A model generated the notes under the pieces. It ran no database searches and had not been told where the DNA came from. It saw nothing but the letters and a program-made list of their open reading frames with translations. The position numbers and the translations under genes are program-made. A stretch of DNA of 11,437 bases from an uncultured Opitutia bacterium (GTDB taxonomy: Bacteria > Verrucomicrobiota > Verrucomicrobiia > Opitutales > JABJCN01), in NCBI GenBank assembly GCA_913046175.1, contig CAJWSN010000027.1, positions 1 through 11,437 of the forward strand, written 5' to 3'. Positions 1 to 7,119 of this stretch are shown piece after piece (position 1 is the first letter of the stretch; the number at the start of each line of letters is the position of its first letter).

Positions 1-279
1 GCTGTCCGACTCCATCTCCTGTACCAGCCCGGTCTTCAGCAACACCTCCAGGTGATGATACAGGTTGTAACGGTTTTCCCCGGTAAGTGATTCCAGTTCA
101 ACGGTAGAGAGATCCGATTCCTTCAAAAGACGAAGGATTGAGTCACGCACGGGGTGCAGGGCCGCCTTGGTCGCGTTGGCAATGTAGGTACGCGCCCCTT
201 TGTTCAAGGGGATATCTTTTCGACTGGAATCCGTGGGCCTCAGTTCCTTTTTCACGGAACACTTGATTTTTTCTTCCAT
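1..279 (-). CDS. ArsR-like winged-helix transcriptional regulator (partial, C-terminus off the left edge)
   Basis: The reverse strand stays open from an ATG at 279 to the window edge, giving 93 residues without a stop. After a polar N-terminus of about 37 residues, residues 42-88 read as an ArsR-type helix-turn-helix: HPVRDSILRLL, then STVELESLTGENRYNLYHHL as the helix-turn-helix pair, then EVLLKTGLVQ leading into the wing. This is the usual pattern of ArsR-family DNA-binding repressors (family knowledge). A G-rich stretch (GGGGGGA) lies immediately before the ATG and may help ribosome binding. The gene overlaps the end of the upstream unknown-protein gene by 28 bases, so the two are very likely co-transcribed and perhaps translationally coupled. 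I infer that it senses a condition related to its partner and may autoregulate through the inverted repeat at 1192-1213. The effector domain, if any, is outside the window, so the ligand cannot be guessed. Confidence 0.8.
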   Translation of the reverse strand, partial: MEEKIKCSVKKELRPTDSSRKDIPLNKGARTYIANATKAALHPVRDSILRLLKESDLSTVELESLTGENRYNLYHHLEVLLKTGLVQEMESDS

Positions 280-1145
280 TCCCCCCGACGCTTGAGGTGC
301 TGCACCTTGTCACGGAGAATTTTCTTGGTCATGGCTGAAGAAGTATAGGCACTCTCTATATCCGCAAGCTTTTCCTCAGCCAGGCCCATCGATGTATACT
401 TGGCAAGATACTTGCAACTCAATCCCTTCTCCCCGAAGTACTCCATGCCACTGGAACGGTGGCGCTGGGAACGCGTCTCCGAACGCTGGAGATAGAAGTG
501 GCTGATCATGTGGTAGACCTTGCCCTCTCCAGGCTCAAAGGAAACGAAGACCGGGTCAGCCCCATACTTTTCACCAACCTCGCGGGAGTGAACCAACACC
601 TCCACCTCCCCCGGTGACTTGACCTCGATGGGGTAACTGGATCCCTCCAGCCACCATTGCGGATCCTCCTCAGGCCCGAGGATGGTCTGCAGGAACGGAT
701 CCTGGCCGGCATCCACCTCCACACGAACCACCTCGTCCGCCGTGGCCTTGAGGTTATACCGGACATACCCGGGGAAGACCGGTTCCAGAACCTGTTTCAG
801 CGCCCAGTCCGTGGTGAACAGGAATCCCCCGGATTGAACAAAGGAATTCAACTTCTCCAGGCCGATGGGTTCGAGATTTCCAGGGCAGTTGATGAAAACA
901 ATCTTTTCCGGGGTCAGCAGCTCACGGCCCAATGCCCCGGGTTCAATCAGTTTAAAGGGGGTTCCACTCAACCGAAGAACGCTCTCGATAAAGTCATACT
1001 GGCCACGAACAACGATTACATCCACGTCCTGCGTCTCCATAATCTCCGCTGCAAGTTGAGGGTTTTCATCCCTCAGTTTGTCCGCAATCAACTCCTCCGC
1101 AATCTTGTAGGCACGATGCATCTTGTCCTCACGTATATCTGACAT
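252..1145 (-). CDS. Unrecognised protein with glutamine-amidotransferase-like (flavodoxin-like) features
   Basis: I do not recognise this 297-residue protein as a named family. The frame is open back to an ATG at 1202, but I chose the ATG at 1145 (MSDIREDK) because an AGGA-containing purine-rich site lies about 7 bases before it and because the longer version would run into the inverted repeat at 1192-1213. No signal peptide or membrane segment is visible, so it is probably cytoplasmic. Residues 41-69 (VDVIVVRGQYDFI to LIEPG) and 82-114 (IVFINCPGN, then SGGFLFTTDW) resemble the alternating strands of class I glutamine-amidotransferase-like or DUF4159-like domains, with Cys87 near a possible elbow. 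GKVYHMISHFY (208-218) could supply a late strand with His213 and His216. The C-terminal 40 residues are basic and helical-looking. Whether the Cys/His residues are catalytic is unknown. Overlap with the regulator gene downstream suggests a joint function. Confidence 0.75.
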   Translation of the reverse strand: MSDIREDKMHRAYKIAEELIADKLRDENPQLAAEIMETQDVDVIVVRGQYDFIESVLRLSGTPFKLIEPGALGRELLTPEKIVFINCPGNLEPIGLEKLNSFVQSGGFLFTTDWALKQVLEPVFPGYVRYNLKATADEVVRVEVDAGQDPFLQTILGPEEDPQWWLEGSSYPIEVKSPGEVEVLVHSREVGEKYGADPVFVSFEPGEGKVYHMISHFYLQRSETRSQRHRSSGMEYFGEKGLSCKYLAKYTSMGLAEEKLADIESAYTSSAMTKKILRDKVQHLKRRGEWKKKSSVP

Positions 1146-1191
1146 CTTCTTTCCTTTCTTCCATGCTTGGGGGTTCAACCAAAGGCCCATG

Positions 1192-1213
1192 TTGGTAACC
1201 AATTACTTACCAA
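1192..1213. promoter_or_regulatory. Inverted repeat, candidate operator of the regulator operon
   Basis: TTGGTAA (1192-1198) and its exact reverse complement TTACCAA (1207-1213) are separated by 8 bases. The left arm also forms a second, tighter palindrome, TTGGT-A-ACCAA (1192-1202), and another ACCAA lies at 1178-1182. The site is 47 bases upstream of the chosen start at 1145 and lies in the 102-base gap after comM. The size and symmetry suit a dimeric winged-helix repressor, so autoregulation by the regulator at 1-279 is a reasonable inference. No convincing -35/-10 pair could be fixed beside it. Confidence 0.45.
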
Positions 1214-1247
1214 GCAAGGCAAAAGTCACAAATGAACTGAAGCCGGC

Positions 1248-2789
1248 TTAATAAAAAAGGTTCCTGTCGAGGCTTCGATACTGGATGGCCTCAAGGAGGT
1301 GGCTGGTGCCGATCTGGGGTTCGGCGGCCAGGTCTGCAATGGTTCGTGCGACCTTGAGGATGCGGTCATAGGCGCGGGCGGAGAGGGAAAGTTCCTCCAT
1401 GGCCTGCTGAAGAAGGTCCCCCTGTTCCCTTCCAATGGCGCAGTGTCCGCGAATTTGCCGATGATGCATGCGGGCGTTGCAGGTTGCTGCGGTGCCGTTC
1501 AGACGGGCGGCCTGAACGGCTCGGGCGGACTCAACCCTGGACCGGATATGGGCGGAGGACTCACCCTGTTCTGCGGAGCGTAGTTCATCTATGGTAAGTG
1601 CCGGAACTTCAATATGGAGATCAATGCGGTCCAGCAGCGGGCCGCTGATGCGGGAACGATAGCGTTGCACCTGCGGGACGGTGCAGCGACACTCGTGCCT
1701 CGGGTCACCCAGATACCCACAAGGACAGGGATTCATGGCGGCAACCAGCATGAATGAACAAGGTAGGGTCACCTTCCCGGCACTCCGGGAAATGGTGACC
1801 TCACCGTCCTCCAGAGGCTGGCGCAGGACTTCAAGGGCACTCCGCTTGAACTCGGGAAGCTCGTCCATGAAAAGAACCCCATTGTGGGCGAGGGAAATCT
1901 CCCCCGGGCCGGGAATGCTGCCTCCTCCCAGAAGGCCAACGTCACTGATCGTGTGGTGTGGCGAGCGAAATGGTCGCTCAAATGCAAAGTCACTCCCCTT
2001 CAGGGTCATGCCGGCAGTCGAGTGTATGCTGAGAATTTCAAGGAATTCCTCGAGCGCCGGCTGGGGCATGATCATGGGGACACGCTTGGCAACCATGGAC
2101 TTCCCTGCGCCAGGTGGGCCAATCATCAGCATGTTGTGGCCACCGGCAACCGCCACCTCCAAGGCTCGACGCAAGGCATGCTGACCCTTGACATCCGAAA
2201 AATCGAGCTCGGCATAGGCACCCTGCTGTAGGCCATGGATTGCCGGAGGGGGCACAGGCTGAAGCTCTCCCTCCTCACAAAAGAAGCGGTATGCCTCATC
2301 CAGGCTTTCAACTGCCAGTACAGACACGCCACCGACAAGGGCGGCCTCCCTGGCCGTGGCAACAGGCAAAATAATACCGGCCTTGCCTTCACGAACGGCA
2401 AGACGGGCGAGCATAAGTCCGCCTCTGACAGGACGAACCTCACCGGACAATGCCAGCTCGCCAGCCACCAGATAATCCTCGGGGTTGCGGGGCAACTCCT
2501 TGGGACCCGACATTGCCAAAGCCGTGCCAAGAGCAATTGGCAGGTCGAAACTGGGGCCTTCCTTGCGAAGATTCCCAGGGGCGAGGTTAACCGTGGTACG
2601 GGTGTGGGGAATCCGCAGGCCTGAATTCGACAAGGCGGAAAAAACACGATCCTGCGACTCCTTTACAGCGGCATCCGGCAGACCAACCATGACGAAACGC
2701 AATTCCCCGACCTCTCCTGTGTTCACCTCAACCTGCACAGGCTGGGCGTCCACACCAAGCAGGGTTCCAGAAAATAAACGCGATAACAT
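1248..2789 (-). CDS. comM: YifB/ComM family Mg chelatase-like AAA+ ATPase
   Basis: This 513-residue protein has the full length and architecture of the YifB/ComM family. The N-terminal ChlI-type domain starts in the family-typical way ([15 protein letters not shown], then [13 protein letters not shown]) and runs to about residue 165. The AAA+ Mg-chelatase domain follows, with Walker A GPPGAGKS (224-231), the family motif [11 protein letters not shown] (272-282), Walker B VLFMDE (305-310), the cysteine cluster [17 protein letters not shown] (353-369) and [11 protein letters not shown] (382-392). The C-terminal Mg-chelatase helical domain ends at RSLDRNLFY. In competent bacteria such as Vibrio and Haemophilus, ComM is a hexameric helicase that promotes branch migration during integration of transforming DNA (family knowledge). 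Whether this organism is competent is not shown, although type IV pilus-like genes lie nearby. No strong ribosome-binding site precedes the ATG at 2789. It is divergent from coaE across an AT-rich gap. Confidence 0.95.
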   Translation of the reverse strand: MLSRLFSGTLLGVDAQPVQVEVNTGEVGELRFVMVGLPDAAVKESQDRVFSALSNSGLRIPHTRTTVNLAPGNLRKEGPSFDLPIALGTALAMSGPKELPRNPEDYLVAGELALSGEVRPVRGGLMLARLAVREGKAGIILPVATAREAALVGGVSVLAVESLDEAYRFFCEEGELQPVPPPAIHGLQQGAYAELDFSDVKGQHALRRALEVAVAGGHNMLMIGPPGAGKSMVAKRVPMIMPQPALEEFLEILSIHSTAGMTLKGSDFAFERPFRSPHHTISDVGLLGGGSIPGPGEISLAHNGVLFMDELPEFKRSALEVLRQPLEDGEVTISRSAGKVTLPCSFMLVAAMNPCPCGYLGDPRHECRCTVPQVQRYRSRISGPLLDRIDLHIEVPALTIDELRSAEQGESSAHIRSRVESARAVQAARLNGTAATCNARMHHRQIRGHCAIGREQGDLLQQAMEELSLSARAYDRILKVARTIADLAAEPQIGTSHLLEAIQYRSLDRNLFY

Positions 2790-2914
2790 ATTAAATTCTT
2801 TGTTATTTGTTTTTATATATTTATATAGAATTTACATATATTTAAATTATGGAAATGAAACAAAAAAAGGAATCGCCAGGCCTTAAAGAAAAATGCACTC
2901 AAGTGTCAGGTGTT
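2790..2914. promoter_or_regulatory. AT-rich divergent promoter region between comM and coaE
   Basis: Bases 2790-2848 are almost entirely A and T, in sharp contrast to the surrounding coding DNA. Both neighbours are transcribed away from it, so it very likely contains two promoters. For the coaE side, TTGTTA (2800-2805), an 18-base spacer and TATAGA (2824-2829) make a plausible sigma70-type pair. Several TATA-like hexamers exist for the comM side but none can be singled out. The part from 2849 to 2914 is open in the coaE frame but lacks a ribosome-binding site, and I treat it as untranslated leader. Confidence 0.45.
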
Positions 2915-3490
2915 ATGAAAGTCGGACTGACAGGAGGTATCGCCTGCGGAAAGTCGGAGGTGCTAAAGATGTTTGCGGAAAAGGGCTGGCAAACCAGGTC
3001 CGCAGATGAAATGGTTCATAACCTGCTCGATCATGACGAGAAGGTGAGAGGAGCCATAGCTGAAAAGTTCGGCAAGGATGTGATCAATGAGGCGGGCCAG
3101 CTGGATAAAGCCCGAATGGCGGACATCGTGTTCCAGAATCCCGGCAGGCGCAAATGGCTGGAGGATCTGCTGCATCCACTTGTCCGTGAAGGCTGGACTG
3201 CCGCAATAGCCCAAGCTCCATCCCTGAACTGGATTGTAGAAATACCCCTGCTTTTTGAAAAAAAGCTTGAAACCCACTTCGATTTGGTGGTTTGCTTGGA
3301 GTGTTCCCCAAAAATTCAACTACAGCGGTTGTGTTCACGGGGACTGAATGAAGCGGATGCCCGGGCACGTATTTCAAGCCAGGCTCCGCTATCAGAAAAA
3401 ATCGAAAAGTCGGATATTGTCCTTTCCAACAACGGTTCGCTGAATTTCCTACGGAAACAGGTTCAACTTTTGCTTCTTGAGCTGGGTTGA
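2915..3490 (+). CDS. coaE: Dephospho-CoA kinase
   Basis: CoaE phosphorylates the 3'-hydroxyl of the ribose in dephospho-CoA with ATP, the last step of coenzyme A synthesis, in the cytoplasm. The 191-residue product begins [14 protein letters not shown] with the P-loop at residues 7-14. It also has SADEMVH (29-35, the position of the family's DAD motif), LHPLV (86-90), IPLLFE (110-115), the lid region with RLCSRG and ARISSQ, and DIVLSNNGS (167-175) as the C-terminal motif. Length fits the family (about 190-210). An upstream in-frame ATG at 2849 would add 22 polar residues but has no ribosome-binding site. The ATG at 2915 has an AGGTG a few bases before it and gives the canonical N-terminus. 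The stop lies 65 bases before the rho ATG on the same strand, so the two genes probably share a transcript. Confidence 0.95.
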   Translation: MKVGLTGGIACGKSEVLKMFAEKGWQTRSADEMVHNLLDHDEKVRGAIAEKFGKDVINEAGQLDKARMADIVFQNPGRRKWLEDLLHPLVREGWTAAIAQAPSLNWIVEIPLLFEKKLETHFDLVVCLECSPKIQLQRLCSRGLNEADARARISSQAPLSEKIEKSDIVLSNNGSLNFLRKQVQLLLLELG

Positions 3491-3524
3491 TTTTCCTTTG
3501 GACAGTTCCGCGCATCCTGCCAAT

Positions 3525-3544
3525 CCACGATAAGCGTGGCCACG
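3525..3544 (+). promoter_or_regulatory. Hairpin/palindrome in the rho leader
   Basis: In the 65-base gap between the coaE stop and the rho ATG, CCACG (3525-3529) pairs with CGTGG (3535-3539) around a 5-base loop. The second arm is also the left half of a 10-base perfect palindrome, CGTGGCCACG (3535-3544). The two pairings are mutually exclusive. The element lies 11 bases before the start codon and no good ribosome-binding site separates them. It could affect rho translation or mRNA stability, which is an inference only; rho is autoregulated through its leader in Escherichia coli. Confidence 0.3.
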
Positions 3545-3555
3545 ACCAGACACAG

Positions 3556-5289
3556 ATGAACCACGAAGAAGAAAAAACAAGTTCCACAGAAACCCCGGTG
3601 GCTGAAAAAGCCTCCAGCCAACAAGGGGAAATCTCTTTTGATTCCGACGAAAAGAAAGGGGGGGACGTCATGAGTTTCGATCCATCGGATGCGCCCCCTG
3701 TTGAGCCCCAAAAGGAACAGGGGAACAAGGATTCCGGCAGACACGGAAGGAACCGAAAACCACAAGGTGGTGGGAATCGGAACCAACAACAAAACCAGAA
3801 GCGGAATCGACAACAAAACCAAAAGCAACATCAGCAACAAAACCAACGAAAAAAAAGGGGTGGAGGCAGACAGGATAACAAACGCAGAAAAAGCCAGGCC
3901 TTTTTTGCGCGCTATCAAAACAAGGACAGCGACCCAAAATCCGAAAATGCCATCAAGTGGGAAACAATAAATGATGCGCAGGCACTGGAGGACATGGCGG
4001 CGGAGATAGTCTCGGAAAACCTGCCGGCAATCAATCTGGACCGCCTTTACGAAATGTCGCTGGAGGAACTGCTTGAGGAAGCCCAAAAGAACGAAGTGAG
4101 CGTACAGCCCTCACAGTCACGCACCCAAATCATAAAGTCACTTCTGGACCACCATTTCATCAACCGCTGTCCCCTCTTTGCCAAAGGCATCCTTGAGCCG
4201 ATCGAGAACGGACATGGATTGCTCGTTTACGAAAAGGACAGCTATCGGCAAAGATCCCTCAACATTTTCGTCCCCAAGGCACTCATCAAGAAATACGGGA
4301 TTCAACAGGGTCATGAGATTTTCTGCCAGATTCACGGGGCCCTCCCGGAAGACACCACTCCAATCGCCCTGAAAGTCCTTAAGGTGATGGACATGGAACC
4401 GGAGGAGGTCGCTCATCTTCCGGACTTTACCGACTTGATACCGTACTACCCCCTTGAGCGAATCCTGCTGGAAACCAAGCCAGACGTGGAATGGGATAAT
4501 CTTTCCATGCGAATTGTTGACCTGATCACACCCGTTGGATTCGGACAACGCGGCCTGATCGTTGCACCTCCACGAACCGGCAAGACAATCCTGATGCAGG
4601 GAATGGCAAATGCCATTCAGGTCAACTATCCGGAAGCACACCTCATTGTGCTCCTCGTGGATGAAAGACCCGAGGAAGTCACCGACTTCCGGCGCCAGGT
4701 AAACGGGGAGGTCATCGCATCCACATTTGATGAACCTGCAGAGAGCCACGTACACGCCGCAGAAATGGTTATCGAGAAATCCCGCCGAATGGTGGAGGCG
4801 GGACAAAACGTGATCATCCTTCTCGACTCCATTACACGACTTGCCCGAGCCTACAACACAGTGGTGCCAAGCAGCGGCAAGATTTTAACCGGTGGCGTGG
4901 AGGCCAATGCCCTGCAACTTCCCAAACGTTTCTTTGGTTCAGCCCGCAACATTGAGGATGGAGGCAGCCTGACCATCCTGGGAACAGCACTCGTCGAGAC
5001 AGGAAGTAAAATGGACGAGGTGATCTTCGAGGAATTCAAGGGAACCGGCAATCAGGAACTACATCTCGACCGGGGTTTGGTCGACCGACGCATCTTCCCT
5101 GCCCTGAACATGGAGAAAAGCGGCACACGGAAGGAAGAACTCCTCTACCATCCTGACGAGATGCACAAAATTCACCTGTTGCGGAGGGGAATGAAGGGAC
5201 AACCAACACTGGATGCTATGGAAACCCTGATTGGACGCGTCAAGAAATCCAAGTCCAACGCGGAATTTCTTATGTCCATCAGTCCCTAG
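3556..5289 (+). CDS. rho: Transcription termination factor Rho, with Arg/Gln/Asn-rich N-terminal insert
   Basis: Rho is a hexameric RNA-dependent ATPase that binds nascent transcripts and terminates transcription. From the ATG at 3556 the product has 577 residues, against about 420 for the E. coli protein. The frame extends back to a TTG at 3487 that overlaps the coaE stop as TTGA, but the added 23 residues look unlike a Rho N-terminus. Domain order: acidic region (1-56), low-complexity basic Gln/Asn-rich region (about 57-113), Rho N-terminal helical domain (about 159-203), OB-fold RNA-binding domain (about 204-280), and ATPase domain from about 290. Walker A is APPRTGKT (337-344), followed by [12 protein letters not shown] (369-380), [13 protein letters not shown] (422-434), [14 protein letters not shown] (440-453) and GTRKEELL (523-530), all strongly conserved. 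The usual GFGFLR of the primary RNA site reads GHGLLVY (219-225), which is unusual. The core identification is certain; the role of the insert is not known from the sequence. Confidence 0.96.
   Translation: MNHEEEKTSSTETPVAEKASSQQGEISFDSDEKKGGDVMSFDPSDAPPVEPQKEQGNKDSGRHGRNRKPQGGGNRNQQQNQKRNRQQNQKQHQQQNQRKKRGGGRQDNKRRKSQAFFARYQNKDSDPKSENAIKWETINDAQALEDMAAEIVSENLPAINLDRLYEMSLEELLEEAQKNEVSVQPSQSRTQIIKSLLDHHFINRCPLFAKGILEPIENGHGLLVYEKDSYRQRSLNIFVPKALIKKYGIQQGHEIFCQIHGALPEDTTPIALKVLKVMDMEPEEVAHLPDFTDLIPYYPLERILLETKPDVEWDNLSMRIVDLITPVGFGQRGLIVAPPRTGKTILMQGMANAIQVNYPEAHLIVLLVDERPEEVTDFRRQVNGEVIASTFDEPAESHVHAAEMVIEKSRRMVEAGQNVIILLDSITRLARAYNTVVPSSGKILTGGVEANALQLPKRFFGSARNIEDGGSLTILGTALVETGSKMDEVIFEEFKGTGNQELHLDRGLVDRRIFPALNMEKSGTRKEELLYHPDEMHKIHLLRRGMKGQPTLDAMETLIGRVKKSKSNAEFLMSISP
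3787..3858 (+). repeat. Three 24-base tandem units inside rho encoding a Gln/Asn octad repeat
   Basis: The 11-mer CAACAAAACCA occurs at 3787, 3811 and 3835, exactly 24 bases apart. In protein terms this is three eight-residue units beginning QQNQ ([24 protein letters not shown]; Rho residues 78-101). The exact period and the near-identical DNA point to past tandem duplication, so copy number may vary between strains. Confidence 0.85.
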
Positions 5290-5298
5290 GTTCTCAAC

Positions 5299-5319
5299 GG
5301 TTCGCCATTTTAGCGAACC
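5299..5319 (+). terminator. Perfect 7-bp hairpin after rho, possible weak terminator or attenuator
   Basis: GGTTCGC (5299-5305) and GCGAACC (5313-5319) pair perfectly around the 7-base loop CATTTTA, 9 bases after the rho stop. There is no T-run after it, so it is not a canonical intrinsic terminator. It could be a 3'-end stabilising or partially terminating structure separating rho from the ATPase genes 36 bases further on. Confidence 0.35.
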
Positions 5320-5354
5320 TTCACATCCCTGACCTTACACCTCGACCCGCTCAA

Positions 5355-7115
5355 ATGCGATTCAACTCGCCGGAAAACGTCCTCCAGTCAATTGTATACC
5401 ACCAATTGATCCCAGAGAATCATGTGGAAAGCACTCGTGCAAAAGTCCTTGAGGCCGGGAACCCCTTGGACGCAGATCAGGCGATTATTGAGGAACTGAT
5501 CAAGGAGGGAACCCTTTCCTTCGACCAGATTAGAGACTTGTTGGCGGTAGACTTCGACCTGGATATCGTGTCCCTGCACGAACTCGATCTGTCGCCCAGT
5601 CTCATCAACACACTCAAGGCCCAGGATGACAACTCCGGCCTGACGCTTGCGGAACGCTACAACGCCTTCCCCGTGCATCTGGAGGGTCAAGACCTCTACA
5701 TAGCTATTTGTGACCCAACCAACATTGACGCCACGGATGACATTGGGCAATATCTGCAGTTGGAAGTGACCCCCTGCCTTGCCAGTGCCGACCAGATTGA
5801 TGACTTCATCAACCGGCACTACAAAGGGGCCCATTCCTACAACCCCGACCTGGAATCCGTTGACACTACAGGTTATTCCGCGCTTGAGGAATCAACCCTC
5901 GAACTCCACGATGCTGACCTTAACCTCGACAACCTGGGGGACGAGGACGCAGGGCCCATCGTAAAGTTTGTCCAGAACCTGATAGCAGATGCTGTGCGCT
6001 TCCGCTCCTCGGACATCCATCTGGAACCCCTTGAAACCCGTTATCGGATACGATTGCGAGTGGACGGTGTCCTGCAGGAAATCGAGAATCCCCCCAAGCG
6101 GCTTCAGGCTGCCATCACATCCCGCTTAAAGATTCAGGCAGGCATCAGCATCGCGGAAAAGCGCATCCCGCAGGACGGGCGAATCCAGACAACTGTTGAT
6201 GGAAAACAAATTGACCTTCGTGTTTCCACGGTGCCAACAAACTTCGGGGAGTCCATTGTCATGCGTATCCTCGACAAGGAGAGCCTGAATATCGGTCTCC
6301 CCCAACTTGGTTTCTTCAGCGACGACCAGGCCACTTTCGAGCGACTCATCAACCTGCCCGATGGCATCTTCCTTGTCACCGGGCCAACTGGTTCAGGAAA
6401 ATCCACCACCCTGTATTCGGCACTGAACACCATCAACAAGTCTGACCGCAAGATAATCACCGTGGAGGATCCGGTCGAATACCAGTTGAAAGGAATCAAT
6501 CAGGTCCAGGTCCAGCGGGAAGTTGGCATGACCTTTGCGGCTGCGTTGCGATCCATGCTGCGTCAAGCGCCCAATATTATCATGGTGGGGGAAATCCGGG
6601 ATGCAGAAACAGCCGCAATTGCCGTGAACGCTTCATTGACCGGACACATGGTTTTCAGCACCCTGCACACCAACGATGCACCAAGCGCAGTAAGCCGCCT
6701 GATCGACATTGGTCTCAAGCCCTACCTGGTTTCCGCCTCTCTTCGCGGCACCCTTGCCCAGCGACTGCTCAGGAGAATTTGTGATGAATGCAAGGAGGCC
6801 TACGTGCCTGAACCAAGGGAGTTGAATCTTCTTGGGATTCAGCAGGACCAGGCTGCCGAGGCTGTATTTATGAAGGGAAGAGGTTGCCCAAAATGCCGTG
6901 GCACTGGATACAAGGGGCGTCTGGGTATTTTTGAGGTCCTGGTAATTGATGAAGAAATTGAGCAAATGATTTACGAAAACTGTACCCTTGTGGACCTTCG
7001 AAACAAGGCTACCGACCTTGGAATGCGCCCACTTCGGGAAGACGGAATCCGCAAGGTGATCGCTGGCATGACCACCATCGAGGAAGTACTCAAGGCCACA
7101 GTGGATGGAGGCTAG
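5355..7115 (+). CDS. GspE/PilB family assembly ATPase, copy 1
   Basis: This 586-residue protein belongs to the cytoplasmic hexameric ATPases that drive type IV pilus extension or type II secretion. The N-terminal T2SSE_N-type domain covers about residues 1-158, followed by an acidic linker and the N2 domain with SSDIHLEP (218-225), [10 protein letters not shown] and [11 protein letters not shown]. The catalytic domain has Walker [10 protein letters not shown] (343-351), Asp box VEDPVEY (370-376), Walker [10 protein letters not shown] (408-416) and His box [14 protein letters not shown] (429-442). The zinc-type tetracysteine motif is C476-x2-C479 and C511-x2-C514, as in PilB/GspE and not PilT. 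The residues before Walker B read RQAPN where RQDPD is commoner. The N-domain shows no recognisable MshE-type c-di-GMP motif (RLG...L...G). No ribosome-binding site is visible before the ATG at 5355. A second ATPase gene follows after 4 bases. PilB versus GspE cannot be decided from this gene alone. Confidence 0.93.
   Translation: MRFNSPENVLQSIVYHQLIPENHVESTRAKVLEAGNPLDADQAIIEELIKEGTLSFDQIRDLLAVDFDLDIVSLHELDLSPSLINTLKAQDDNSGLTLAERYNAFPVHLEGQDLYIAICDPTNIDATDDIGQYLQLEVTPCLASADQIDDFINRHYKGAHSYNPDLESVDTTGYSALEESTLELHDADLNLDNLGDEDAGPIVKFVQNLIADAVRFRSSDIHLEPLETRYRIRLRVDGVLQEIENPPKRLQAAITSRLKIQAGISIAEKRIPQDGRIQTTVDGKQIDLRVSTVPTNFGESIVMRILDKESLNIGLPQLGFFSDDQATFERLINLPDGIFLVTGPTGSGKSTTLYSALNTINKSDRKIITVEDPVEYQLKGINQVQVQREVGMTFAAALRSMLRQAPNIIMVGEIRDAETAAIAVNASLTGHMVFSTLHTNDAPSAVSRLIDIGLKPYLVSASLRGTLAQRLLRRICDECKEAYVPEPRELNLLGIQQDQAAEAVFMKGRGCPKCRGTGYKGRLGIFEVLVIDEEIEQMIYENCTLVDLRNKATDLGMRPLREDGIRKVIAGMTTIEEVLKATVDGG
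7107..7111 (+). promoter_or_regulatory. Strong ribosome-binding site fixing the start of ATPase copy 2
   Basis: GGAGG lies 8 bases before the ATG at 7120 and inside the last codons of the preceding ATPase gene. It supports the start at 7120 over the in-frame ATG at 7105, which has no such site. It is one of only two strong Shine-Dalgarno-like motifs noticed near starts in the plus-strand block. Confidence 0.75.
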
Positions 7116-7119
7116 AGAA

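Noticed and set aside
657..1142. Forward-strand 161-codon open frame
   Set aside because: It is opposite the unknown-protein gene, has no ribosome-binding site or domain, and the reverse frame has a good start, operon overlap and protein-like composition.
1240..1249. AAGCCGGCTT palindrome at the end of comM as a terminator
   Set aside because: The palindrome has no loop and no T-run in the direction of comM transcription; it also overlaps the stop codon.
2849..2914. N-terminal extension of CoaE from the ATG at 2849
   Set aside because: There is no ribosome-binding site, the 22 residues are polar and not family-like, and the ATG at 2915 gives the canonical [14 protein letters not shown].
3463..4086. 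Reverse-strand open frame with a long leucine/valine-rich stretch resembling a membrane protein
   Set aside because: It is antisense to the CAA/AAC-rich repeat region of rho; Gln and Asn codons read backwards give Leu and Val. The forward frame is an unmistakable Rho.
4138..4806. Reverse-strand 222-codon open frame
   Set aside because: It lies wholly inside the conserved part of rho and has no recognisable domain.
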